Shown here: in pieces, positions 24,182 to 32,802 of the stretch
Numbering within the stretch: the first letter of the stretch is position 1
Layout of the letters: each line of letters begins with the position of its first letter
Assembly (NCBI RefSeq): GCF_040513375.1
Contig: NZ_JBEVTG010000002.1
Coordinates: forward strand, 1,178,001-1,242,000
Direction: 5' to 3'
From: Flagellimonas_B algarum
Lineage (GTDB): Bacteria > Bacteroidota > Bacteroidia > Flavobacteriales > Flavobacteriaceae
DNA: 64,000 nucleotides
Notes under the pieces: generated by a model
Told to the model about the DNA's origin: nothing
The model's input: the letters and a program-made list of their open reading frames with translations, nothing else
Databases searched by the model: none
Translations under genes and position numbers: made by a program

Positions 24182-27100
24182 TTAATGGCTTCTATCTTTA
24201 TTCGGATACAGGGTTAGTTCTACCGAAATTTTTCCAAAATGATTATCGTTCATGGTCTCCGGCTTCAAAAATCGGAGCTTTCCTAAATTAAACACTTTTA
24301 ATAGTTCTTTTATCAGTTCAATACCCGAAGCGCTCTGAAAATCTTTTATTTGCCAATTATTTAATTTTTCCTCATTGAAATCAAAGCAGGGCCCGGTATT
24401 CCGAATTACCAATTTCAAATTTTGGTCAACTGGTTTTGCTTCAATCCATAACTTATTTTTAGTGAATACCTCTTCCTTGCACCATTGCCCATTCCCATTC
24501 TTCAAAAAAATCCAGCGGTTCTTTTTAGCGTTTAAAAAAAGTTCAAAGCAGATCATCTTTAATATTTTCCGATTAAATCTGAAATCTAGGTTGTCAAGAT
24601 CCTTTTGTGGCGTTAGCACCTTAACTTTTTCCTTGTTCTCAATCTTGTCCAGTTTATAAATCGATTTTGCCATTCTCTTCAAATCCTTTGTGATAAAAGT
24701 TTTATCAATCCGAGAACCTTTATTCAAGCGAGTACCAAAGTGTTCGGCAAAAATCTTTGAAACTTGACTTTGGCTACCATCTACTATTTTGGTTTCGTCT
24801 TTTTTATCGATAACAAACCTCTGAACCAGTAGCAGAGTTTCTATGATTCCCCTGAATTCCGGTTTACTTGGTGCCAGGCGCATTAACATCTCCCTGCCAT
24901 GTCCTGTCAGTAGCGAGGTTCGCTGTTTGATACTTGCAATTTGCCAATCCCTGAATTCGTCATTTTCGTGATGCCTAGATATAAATGCGCTCAAGGAGTT
25001 TCGAAGCAAAAGGAGATACTGTATTAAATATGGGTTTAGTAACTCTTCACCATCCAATCGATAATAAAAACCCAATAAACCTTGGGATCTTAGGGCAACG
25101 TCCTCTGGATTGTTGGGTTTGGCAATCTGAATTAAAAGTAAGCGATTAAAATCCTCGCCTGTTATTTCGGGGAGCTCACTTTTTTCTAATAAAATATCTT
25201 CCTTGGTAAATGGTGTTTTGTATAAATTCTCCCATCCCTTATCGGTCAGCTCCAGTTCTGCAATTGTTTTTCGGTAAGTAACATTATTTAATTCATCATT
25301 TTGATTCCTAAAATGATTTCCTGACAAAAAACTGTCTAAAAACCGATTACCCTCTTTCCTGAAGCTATAAAGGTCAATTCCCTTAAACCCATTACAATCT
25401 TTGTTAAATGCAACAAATGGCTCACTTTTTTCCGACAATGGTGAAAGGTCATTAGAGCCGCGCTCTTTATTGTTTAAAATCACGAAAAAAGCACCTATCT
25501 TATCAATATTGTTCCCCTTGAACATGTCAAAGAACTTGGAGAAAATATATTCCGTTTTCTCTATGAGCTGAAGAGGTTTTTTATGCTCATATTCGAAAAA
25601 ATTCTCTAACCATAAAAAATTTTTAAGTGTCTCATTTTTAGGTATCGTTTTTTGATTGGTAACTTGAAAGTATTCATTTAATGCTACGAATCGGGGATGG
25701 TTCTTTACAATTTCACTATCCAGTATTTTTTCAATCTTATCATTGGAATAATAATTATCATCTGCATTATCTTCTCTCCAAACACTTTTCCAGCTTTGTA
25801 ACTGTCCCAAATATTTATAGGCTTGTATAAAGGAAACATTTTCCTCTATCAAAACCCTTACGAGCTGTTGAATAAATGGATTGTTACTGGTCTTTATCTC
25901 ACTCAAGTTGGTTTCCAACACCAAACTCCGATATTCATTTTTGTTTAAAAGCTCTTTTACTTGCAGAACATAGTAGATAAAGAAGGTTTTAAGCGTGTTT
26001 ATCTCTTCCAACTTCTCCCGGTTCTCCGCTTCCCCTAAGGTCTCAAGTAAGTTCTCTGTTATTGCCACCATATCTGGAATACCATGCGTGCCATACAATC
26101 TTGCCACGAACTTCAAAAATTTAGAAGATATTAAAGCATTGGAATTGAGCAAACAGGCTCTTCGCATCAAGAACCTCAGGGTATCAAACTGTTCATAACT
26201 GAGTACATTATTTCTCAAAGTCGCTGTTATTTCATCCATCGAATTATCAAGTAATTCGAGTGTCCATCTAAAAACCACATCTCTAAGGGGCTTATACTGA
26301 TTAAATGGCAACTGCGTCAAGGCTTTGAGGAAGGATTTGGGAAAGTCATCTTCTATACTGTCTATTTCAGATGGCACGGGATAATCTTCAATCCGGTTTT
26401 CTTGATTTTCAATGAGATGGTTCATAAAATCATAAAATCCCGTAAGACGTGGCTCATCCACCCTTGTAAAATATTCTACAATTTTGTGTGATGCAATCAC
26501 CAACAACCGTTGTTTTTTCTTCTTTTTTTTATCTCTTTCCTTATCTTCCTTACTCAGGTCGACCGCTCTAATTTTATTGACTTTTTCAGCAAAACGTATT
26601 TTAAGAACATCTAGGCTCGAACTTTTCCGCAACTCCTTGTACCTTTCCTTTTCTAGCAAAATTGGAGGATGTTCATAATCTTTGATTGCATTGTAAAAGT
26701 GCAGGTTGGCAAATCCAGAAAATATGGTTTTTCTAGTTCCTGAATCTTTTGCAAAGTCAAATTCCTTGGGTAACAAGTTATTTATATGGTTCCAGACATG
26801 GGGCTGTGATTTATTTAATAGAACAATTACCCCACTGACCGGATAGTTTGTTGTACCTCTGGGCATTACAGACTCTATAAACCTGAAAATTTTATAAAAA
26901 GCACTTCCTGATTTGAGTGAATCATCAACAAAGAATACCCATTGAGCTTCTTTGATTTCCTTTCCATAAATCAAATCAAAATTTTGGATGTACTCGTTGG
27001 TAGAGTCATAATGCAAAATATTGCCCGATCCGTTGAAAAGTGTCTCATTCACCATTCCAATAAATTTTGCATTTGAATAGTGACTAGGAGAAATCAAAAT

Positions 27101-28099
27101 TACCTTATCTGTTTCCTTATAGCCCTTATTCGTGGCAAGCTGATCTTTTAAATCATCTAACCATTTACCCACCTCTTTCTGATTAGCTTGAAGAAAATAC
27201 TCAGAATCAATTGAGGATAGAAAATGAGCATGATTGCGCTTATGGTAGCCATAATAAATCATGTCCTCCGAGAGCCCGTAGATTCTTCCCACTTCATCCT
27301 CATCAAACTTTCTACCCTTGGGGAATCCAAAAATCACCGCTGGTGTCACATTAGTTTTATCAGTATCAAAAAGGGGTTTCTCTAAGCTAAGTTCTTCTTT
27401 ATCCCCAGGGTAGCATAACTTACAACTCTTGATATCATGCCACTGAGATGGTATGGACAAAAGATACTTTTGATTTCGACCTTCACCATCGTAATCGTAG
27501 ATGCTCTTCATTCTTATAAGTCTGGCACTGGTTCTTTTTTCTTCCCAGCCAAACTTATTTTCCAAATCGCTCATTGTATCCACAATAGGGCCATCAGATA
27601 CGTATAAAACATTGAATAAAGGACTCAGCACTTCATATTTGTCAGAGGCTTCAATTCTAAGTTGATTCTCTATTTTTGGTGCGGTCCCAAACGTTGTGGC
27701 AATTGGCACAACAATGATTACATAGGGATGGATTTCGGCTTTTTTAATAAGCCGAAGTTCAGGAGCATCTTCATATAAATTGTGATTGAGTTTTTCCTCA
27801 TCCAAATCCCATAACTTTCGGAGCATTCCTTTAAGCATACTCAGTAATACTTCGGAATACATTTCATAGCCAAGAATGGTAAGTCCTTTTTCCTTAATTC
27901 TAATTAAAAGGTCTTCGTCAATTGCCTCGCAAATCTCCTGTGCAAGAAGAAATGCCATTCTACTTGAGAAAAAGCCATTCTGAAAAAATCGCTTGGCGTA
28001 ATAAAAGTGCGACACATGGATCTTGGAACCAATTTTAAAATGAGAATCTTCAATCTTATACCCTGGGATATTTTGTATGTTGTCTTCTAGAACAGTCAT
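24182..28099 (-). CDS. Large phosphoribosyltransferase-like and GHKL-ATPase protein
   Basis: A 1305-residue cytosolic protein and the centre of the operon. Residues 388-401 (VFFVDDSLKSGSAF) match the PRPP-binding loop of type I phosphoribosyltransferases; residues 126-141 (VIIVVPIATTFGTAPK) resemble a second such loop. Residues about 540-1050 look all-helical. The C-terminus has a GHKL ATPase: N-box FELFLNAKKN (1185-1194), G1-like IRNTG (1232-1236, Asp replaced by Asn) and G2-like SASGIELI (1256-1263). A His in LLTGHGREML about 90 residues before could be a DHp-like residue. It starts two bases after the GHKL gene and ends one base before the receiver gene. Function not established; the combination is unusual. 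Confidence 0.72.
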   Translation of the reverse strand: MTVLEDNIQNIPGYKIEDSHFKIGSKIHVSHFYYAKRFFQNGFFSSRMAFLLAQEICEAIDEDLLIRIKEKGLTILGYEMYSEVLLSMLKGMLRKLWDLDEEKLNHNLYEDAPELRLIKKAEIHPYVIIVVPIATTFGTAPKIENQLRIEASDKYEVLSPLFNVLYVSDGPIVDTMSDLENKFGWEEKRTSARLIRMKSIYDYDGEGRNQKYLLSIPSQWHDIKSCKLCYPGDKEELSLEKPLFDTDKTNVTPAVIFGFPKGRKFDEDEVGRIYGLSEDMIYYGYHKRNHAHFLSSIDSEYFLQANQKEVGKWLDDLKDQLATNKGYKETDKVILISPSHYSNAKFIGMVNETLFNGSGNILHYDSTNEYIQNFDLIYGKEIKEAQWVFFVDDSLKSGSAFYKIFRFIESVMPRGTTNYPVSGVIVLLNKSQPHVWNHINNLLPKEFDFAKDSGTRKTIFSGFANLHFYNAIKDYEHPPILLEKERYKELRKSSSLDVLKIRFAEKVNKIRAVDLSKEDKERDKKKKKKQRLLVIASHKIVEYFTRVDEPRLTGFYDFMNHLIENQENRIEDYPVPSEIDSIEDDFPKSFLKALTQLPFNQYKPLRDVVFRWTLELLDNSMDEITATLRNNVLSYEQFDTLRFLMRRACLLNSNALISSKFLKFVARLYGTHGIPDMVAITENLLETLGEAENREKLEEINTLKTFFIYYVLQVKELLNKNEYRSLVLETNLSEIKTSNNPFIQQLVRVLIEENVSFIQAYKYLGQLQSWKSVWREDNADDNYYSNDKIEKILDSEIVKNHPRFVALNEYFQVTNQKTIPKNETLKNFLWLENFFEYEHKKPLQLIEKTEYIFSKFFDMFKGNNIDKIGAFFVILNNKERGSNDLSPLSEKSEPFVAFNKDCNGFKGIDLYSFRKEGNRFLDSFLSGNHFRNQNDELNNVTYRKTIAELELTDKGWENLYKTPFTKEDILLEKSELPEITGEDFNRLLLIQIAKPNNPEDVALRSQGLLGFYYRLDGEELLNPYLIQYLLLLRNSLSAFISRHHENDEFRDWQIASIKQRTSLLTGHGREMLMRLAPSKPEFRGIIETLLLVQRFVIDKKDETKIVDGSQSQVSKIFAEHFGTRLNKGSRIDKTFITKDLKRMAKSIYKLDKIENKEKVKVLTPQKDLDNLDFRFNRKILKMICFELFLNAKKNRWIFLKNGNGQWCKEEVFTKNKLWIEAKPVDQNLKLVIRNTGPCFDFNEEKLNNWQIKDFQSASGIELIKELLKVFNLGKLRFLKPETMNDNHFGKISVELTLYPNKDRSH

Positions 28100-28101
28100 T
28101 A

Positions 28102-30519
28102 CTAAGCTTTTAAGCGGTTTTGAAGGAGCACAGTTGCGTTTTTTTCAAAATAGGTGCGCCCGTCATCATCTTTAAGGATAAGGTCAAAAGGAAGTGGTAG
28201 GTTCTTGTTGTAAAACAAAAGTGGGTTATCAGGATTTAGGCGTTCTAAACTCTTTTCCTGTAATTCTTTATCTTTACTTTGTATCCAATCGGGGTTACTT
28301 CCAAGAAATAGAGAATTAAAAGATACTTGATCGGCCATCTTATTGATGGCTATAAAGTCTTTTTCTTCCTTTCCCCATAGCACATCAATTAAGTAAAAAG
28401 TATCCTCATTTATTTTTGTACTACTGTAAACCAGGGTAGCCATATTTTCATTCCAAAATGATATGCTGTTTGGTTTTTCCGAGTTAAACACCTCATTAAC
28501 CCTAATTAACTTTCTAAACAATTGATTTGTAAGCCCGCAGACTATTAGAGGAACTGATGAATAGATAAGACTCATTTTACCCAAAAGTCGAAACAAATGG
28601 CTTTCATCCAAATCTTTTGATTCCTCAAAATTTAGGAGAAATACAAATTTTCCTGAAATTTTTAGTGCCGGCAATAAATCAATTTGGTTTTGAATCTCTT
28701 TAAACCAAAGCTCTTCATCCTCTCTCCCACTAATGGCTTGGCGAAATTTTGTGGAAATTCGAATAACATAAATCTTATCGGGGTCTGCTTTGTAGTCTTT
28801 TACAAATTCTTCAGGTTGAATTATTTTATATTTAAATAAAGCTTCAATCCCTTTAATTTCCATTGCCGTGGTTTCAGATGGTACTTTCAATCTTGTTGGT
28901 AAGTCCGACTTTAAAGTTTCTCCTGTCTTAATGGGTAAGCTTATATTGAAAATAGTTCCTTTTTTGATCGGAAATTCTACATCGTCCGCAGTAGCGGCAG
29001 TACTGGCCGTCCTTCTATCTTTTGAGTCATTATGATCGTAGGAAGCAACAGAGAGCATACCCTGATTTTCTTCAACCAATTTTGACAAAATCAACAAACC
29101 AAGATGGGCCATCGACCTTTTGACTTGAAAATTGAGATGGTTAGAACGCATATCTATCAAGTCTTTCAAATTTACTTCGCCTCGTTCGAGTCTATTTCGA
29201 TCTTTCTGCAAAGGCGCTCTCAATACAGAGTTGGATTCGTACTTTTTATATAGTCTCTGGGTATCAGTGATGAGTTTCTTCATTACTCCTATTTCACCTA
29301 AATCGAAGGCGTTGACCTCCAGAATGCCCTTGACCTCAGATCCGAATGTTAATGTGTAATTCTCATAAAACTTATCAGCGCTTCTAAGTTGCTTCCAATC
29401 GTCTTTACTATACCTCCTAATGGACAGTGCACCGGGTCTTGCCGTATTTCCAGAGGCATTCGTACTATGCTCCGAAATGTTTTTTGCCATCTCCTTTAAA
29501 CAAACACAAACATCCGTGGTATACTTCCACAAACCGATAATTTTATCTATATAGTCTTTTTTTGTGTCTTTGGTAAGCGCATCCCGGCCTCCTTTTGATT
29601 TCAACATTACAGTGCTTAGAACTGTACTATAAATAATCTGATGTAGAATAGAACTTTTGGCTAACTCGTCGAAAACTCCTTTTATATTATCATAATAGTC
29701 CTTTATCTCCTCTGATTTTTTTATGTTCCCGGCTTGCAGGCCTTTCAAATTAGCTTTATAATTTTTGTCATTCCAATCCCGCTTAAAGTAAAGGTGTGCA
29801 ATCTTTGCTTCTTCCAAGGCATAATTAAAATACATCCTGGCTAAGCCAATCATTGAAGCTTTTCTGTCCGTAGGATTGACTTTTGAAATAATGCTACGAT
29901 TGTACGCTTTCATCATTTTCTCGTTACTTCGATACCAGGGGACATCTGTGGGCAATTCGTTCAACTTTTTTATTCCCAATTTTTTGAAATTGTCAGGGCC
30001 ATCAATAAGTGCTTCCAAGCTTTTTGTAAAGAGCAGTTCAAAATCAAGAACCCTCCCGTTGTCTCTTGTGCTATATATAAAGAGAAGTGGGAAAATGCTC
30101 CTAGAGGCAACGTAAGTGTTATTAACGAACTTCCCTCCCCATATCAAGCCAACGGGTTGACCAGCAAACTGCAGTTCTGGATAGACTCCCGTGCTGATAT
30201 AGGCATATACCCGATATTGTCGCATTTGGAATATGAAGCTATTTTCGTCCTTGATTCTATAATTAGGATTTTTAGAAAAATTAATGGTAATGTGGATGTC
30301 TTTTTCACGTTGTAGAAACAATGTCAAATAGCCTATTAGGAGAGGATCGAACTCGCGAATTTTTTTTTCTACAAGAATTGTAAAAGATTTTATCTTCTCC
30401 TTCTCTTCTTTAATTTCTTGATTTTGACGTAAACAAGATTCTATTTGTCCTATACAACTCTGAACATCTGCTATACCGATATACTCGTTGAACAGTTTTA
30501 TAACTTCAACTTTTCCCAT
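28102..30519 (-). CDS. GHKL-ATPase protein, first gene of the operon
   Basis: An 805-residue cytosolic protein. Residues 1-330 are mixed and unrecognised. A GHKL ATPase lies at about 330-535: N-box KEMAKNISEHS (342-352), G1 FDLGEIG (405-411), G2-like AHLGLLILSKLVEENQG (471-487) and a final strand GTIFNISLP (521-529). After a linker, residues about 570-690 form alternating strands and helices (IYVIRIST, GKFVFLLNF, VPLIVCGL) resembling a STAS or Rossmann-like domain. It lacks membrane segments and a clear HisKA helix, so it may be a kinase, an anti-sigma-type ATPase or a conformational sensor. It leads a four-gene operon with 2-base, 1-base and overlapping junctions. Confidence 0.72.
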   Translation of the reverse strand: MGKVEVIKLFNEYIGIADVQSCIGQIESCLRQNQEIKEEKEKIKSFTILVEKKIREFDPLLIGYLTLFLQREKDIHITINFSKNPNYRIKDENSFIFQMRQYRVYAYISTGVYPELQFAGQPVGLIWGGKFVNNTYVASRSIFPLLFIYSTRDNGRVLDFELLFTKSLEALIDGPDNFKKLGIKKLNELPTDVPWYRSNEKMMKAYNRSIISKVNPTDRKASMIGLARMYFNYALEEAKIAHLYFKRDWNDKNYKANLKGLQAGNIKKSEEIKDYYDNIKGVFDELAKSSILHQIIYSTVLSTVMLKSKGGRDALTKDTKKDYIDKIIGLWKYTTDVCVCLKEMAKNISEHSTNASGNTARPGALSIRRYSKDDWKQLRSADKFYENYTLTFGSEVKGILEVNAFDLGEIGVMKKLITDTQRLYKKYESNSVLRAPLQKDRNRLERGEVNLKDLIDMRSNHLNFQVKRSMAHLGLLILSKLVEENQGMLSVASYDHNDSKDRRTASTAATADDVEFPIKKGTIFNISLPIKTGETLKSDLPTRLKVPSETTAMEIKGIEALFKYKIIQPEEFVKDYKADPDKIYVIRISTKFRQAISGREDEELWFKEIQNQIDLLPALKISGKFVFLLNFEESKDLDESHLFRLLGKMSLIYSSVPLIVCGLTNQLFRKLIRVNEVFNSEKPNSISFWNENMATLVYSSTKINEDTFYLIDVLWGKEEKDFIAINKMADQVSFNSLFLGSNPDWIQSKDKELQEKSLERLNPDNPLLFYNKNLPLPFDLILKDDDGRTYFEKNATVLLQNRLKA

Positions 30520-30740
30520 AAAAGTTTATAGTTTCTAAGATTTAATGATGGATAATTACAACTGTTTTTAAACCTAAATCAATCAAATGCGCACCCGCAG
30601 AATATCTTGATTTAAGTCCATCTTTTACATATTGTTCGTTTGATATGTTGTATATGAAGGATTATAATGAAGCATAATAATTAGTTATCCGGTATTACAA
30701 TTTATTTCTGTCAGTAGGAATCATTAACATCTAAAAGTCT

Positions 30741-31418
30741 TTAATCAACACACAAATCTTCTTCACCAATAACCTCAAGATTTAAATACTTTTGAGCTAG
30801 TTTCCCAATCGAATATGGGACATCGTAACCTCTACATTTTCTTTTATTCCTCTTAGCACTTTGACTAATATGAACAAAACCTAACAAATGCAGGTACTCA
30901 TGTAAAAGATGAGCGGCATAAGTCCCCTTTTCCTGGTTAATGGTTTTGTTTCTGTAAGATTTAATTATTTGATAGAATCCGTTTGTTCTTCCTTTAGTAT
31001 CTGATTTGGTATCACGTTCATACAGTTTAAGGTTTAGGTTTAGAATACTATCATTTGCATTACCAATTAAATCATTACCCAAAAAAAGCATATCAAAAAT
31101 TTCATCGTTGGTATAGTCCTTAACAAACCTTTGTTTTTTATTTTTTTTAGGATAAGTTCCCTTTTTGTTGACACTCCTTTTTCTGATTACCAATTGATTG
31201 GAGCACTTGAAATCACACTGTCTGAGATCATTCCAAAAATTTGGATTTTGCAGTACCAAGTTTTCCAATAACTCAATTTCCTCATTTAAACGTAGCGAAT
31301 CCTGTCTTGAGAAATTGACCAAAGAATCAATGGAAACTTTAGGGCCAAAATATTGAGCTGACAAACCGCTAACAGAAAGAAAAAAAAGTGCTATGTAGAT
31401 TTTGAGCTTTGTTTTCAT
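30741..31418 (-). CDS. Exported zincin-type metalloprotease
   Basis: A 225-residue protein with signal peptide MKTKLKIYIALFFLSVSGLSAQ. Residues 173-183 read HEYLHLLGFVH, the long zinc-binding motif HExxHxxGxxH of metzincins, with E174 as catalytic base. Cysteines at 68, 72, 195 and 223 may form disulfides. It is the last gene of the secreted cluster, 25 bases after the trypsin-like gene. The substrate is unknown; it may mature or be matured by the neighbouring protease. Confidence 0.8.
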   Translation of the reverse strand: MKTKLKIYIALFFLSVSGLSAQYFGPKVSIDSLVNFSRQDSLRLNEEIELLENLVLQNPNFWNDLRQCDFKCSNQLVIRKRSVNKKGTYPKKNKKQRFVKDYTNDEIFDMLFLGNDLIGNANDSILNLNLKLYERDTKSDTKGRTNGFYQIIKSYRNKTINQEKGTYAAHLLHEYLHLLGFVHISQSAKRNKRKCRGYDVPYSIGKLAQKYLNLEVIGEEDLCVD

Positions 31419-31443
31419 ATTCTTTTTTTGAAGAACTTAATCT

Positions 31444-32802
31444 CTAAAAGCCTTTTAAAATATTTTCTATTCGTATTACTTTTTCTCCTTTGCAATAAGG
31501 TTCTCTACAAATATTGTCCGTATAACAACTCCCATTAAAAACATAATCTGTTTCGCCGGACACCAATATTCCAATTACTTGATTCGTATTAAAATTCAAA
31601 ACGGGTGAACCGGAATTACCTTGAAAACCATCTAAACTGGTATAGAAGTATTGCGGGTGTGTATTATCCAAAATGCTGGCATTGAGAGCAATTTTTTTTG
31701 GCAAACCCGAAGGGTGTCCTATCATATATATCTTATGTCCGACTTTCAGAGATCTTGAATCTCCTAAACTCAGACGGGGTTTATTAATAATTTTGGAGAC
31801 TCTAAATAATACTATATCTAAATCATTCACTCTTTTATAGTCCTGAGAAGGATAAAAAATATTCGACTTATGAATGGTTCGATTTACTGCCCCCCCTTTT
31901 GTACTTATTTCAAAACCAAAAACAACTACGTATTCTTCTATCGGTCTCTGAAAGACATGAGCTGCAGTTAACATAGTATCATCATTTATGACAAATGCAG
32001 ACCCTATCCCTACTTTTGGCTGAGTACCAAACGACACATTATCACAAAGGTTGAGCTGTGATTGTAATGTATTGCCTATATCTATCTGATAAAAATCACT
32101 GGAAATTTTATTAAGCTTTTCTTTTTCAACAATCATTCCTACCGAATTACTAGTAATTAACATCAATAGCTCTAAATTCCTTTCTGGATTTAAGTCTGCA
32201 ATTTCCAATCTGCTATCAAACTGTGAAGGACCTCTAAACCTTCTCTCAACATTAATAGTCTCTTCAAATTCATCAAAGAATAACGAATCTATCTGATTGT
32301 CCTTTTCTAATTCGTCTGCAAAAATTTTGGGCTTAAAAACTATTGTAGGTCTTTTAGACTCTGTTTTCTGTTCTTCTTGTTCATCAACAAAAACTTCTTG
32401 CGCCTGAAATTGATTTTTTTCTTGAATGATTTTAAAGTCTTGGGAAGAAAATGACTTTTGTTCTTTCAAATCAAAAATCATACGTTCTTCCAAAAGAATT
32501 CTAAACTTATCCTCTTCCTTATATTCCTGAACCTGATCTTCTTTTTTTAATAACTCTTGTTCTAGAATAAATTTATTTATGGCAGCATCATAATTCTTTT
32601 GGTTCAATTCTATTTCCCCGTAGATATTCCGTTTTATGGCTTGGACATTGTACTGTTTTTCAATTAACTCTTTTGCTTTATCCAATGTGTTTGATGGCAA
32701 TTCAATACTTATAGAATCTTTTAAAACATTCCCTTCCTGGGCATGTAAAAAACAAATACCAAAAGTTAGTAAGCAACATATGTTCTTTTTTAAGAAATAC
32801 AT
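31444..32802 (-). CDS. Exported trypsin-like serine protease
   Basis: A 452-residue protein with a signal peptide ending CFLHAQ at 21. Residues 30-200 are charged and helical with one TPR-like unit (YGEIELNQKNYDAAINKF), a possible pro-domain or adaptor. The chymotrypsin-fold protease follows: H282 in MLTAAHVF, D329 in NDLDIVLF, S397 in GNSGSP, with the glycine-rich start VGIGSAFVIND. All three catalytic residues are present, so it is probably active. Its ATG overlaps the stop of the outer-membrane gene by one base (TAATG). Confidence 0.85.
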   Translation of the reverse strand: MYFLKKNICCLLTFGICFLHAQEGNVLKDSISIELPSNTLDKAKELIEKQYNVQAIKRNIYGEIELNQKNYDAAINKFILEQELLKKEDQVQEYKEEDKFRILLEERMIFDLKEQKSFSSQDFKIIQEKNQFQAQEVFVDEQEEQKTESKRPTIVFKPKIFADELEKDNQIDSLFFDEFEETINVERRFRGPSQFDSRLEIADLNPERNLELLMLITSNSVGMIVEKEKLNKISSDFYQIDIGNTLQSQLNLCDNVSFGTQPKVGIGSAFVINDDTMLTAAHVFQRPIEEYVVVFGFEISTKGGAVNRTIHKSNIFYPSQDYKRVNDLDIVLFRVSKIINKPRLSLGDSRSLKVGHKIYMIGHPSGLPKKIALNASILDNTHPQYFYTSLDGFQGNSGSPVLNFNTNQVIGILVSGETDYVFNGSCYTDNICREPYCKGEKVIRIENILKGF

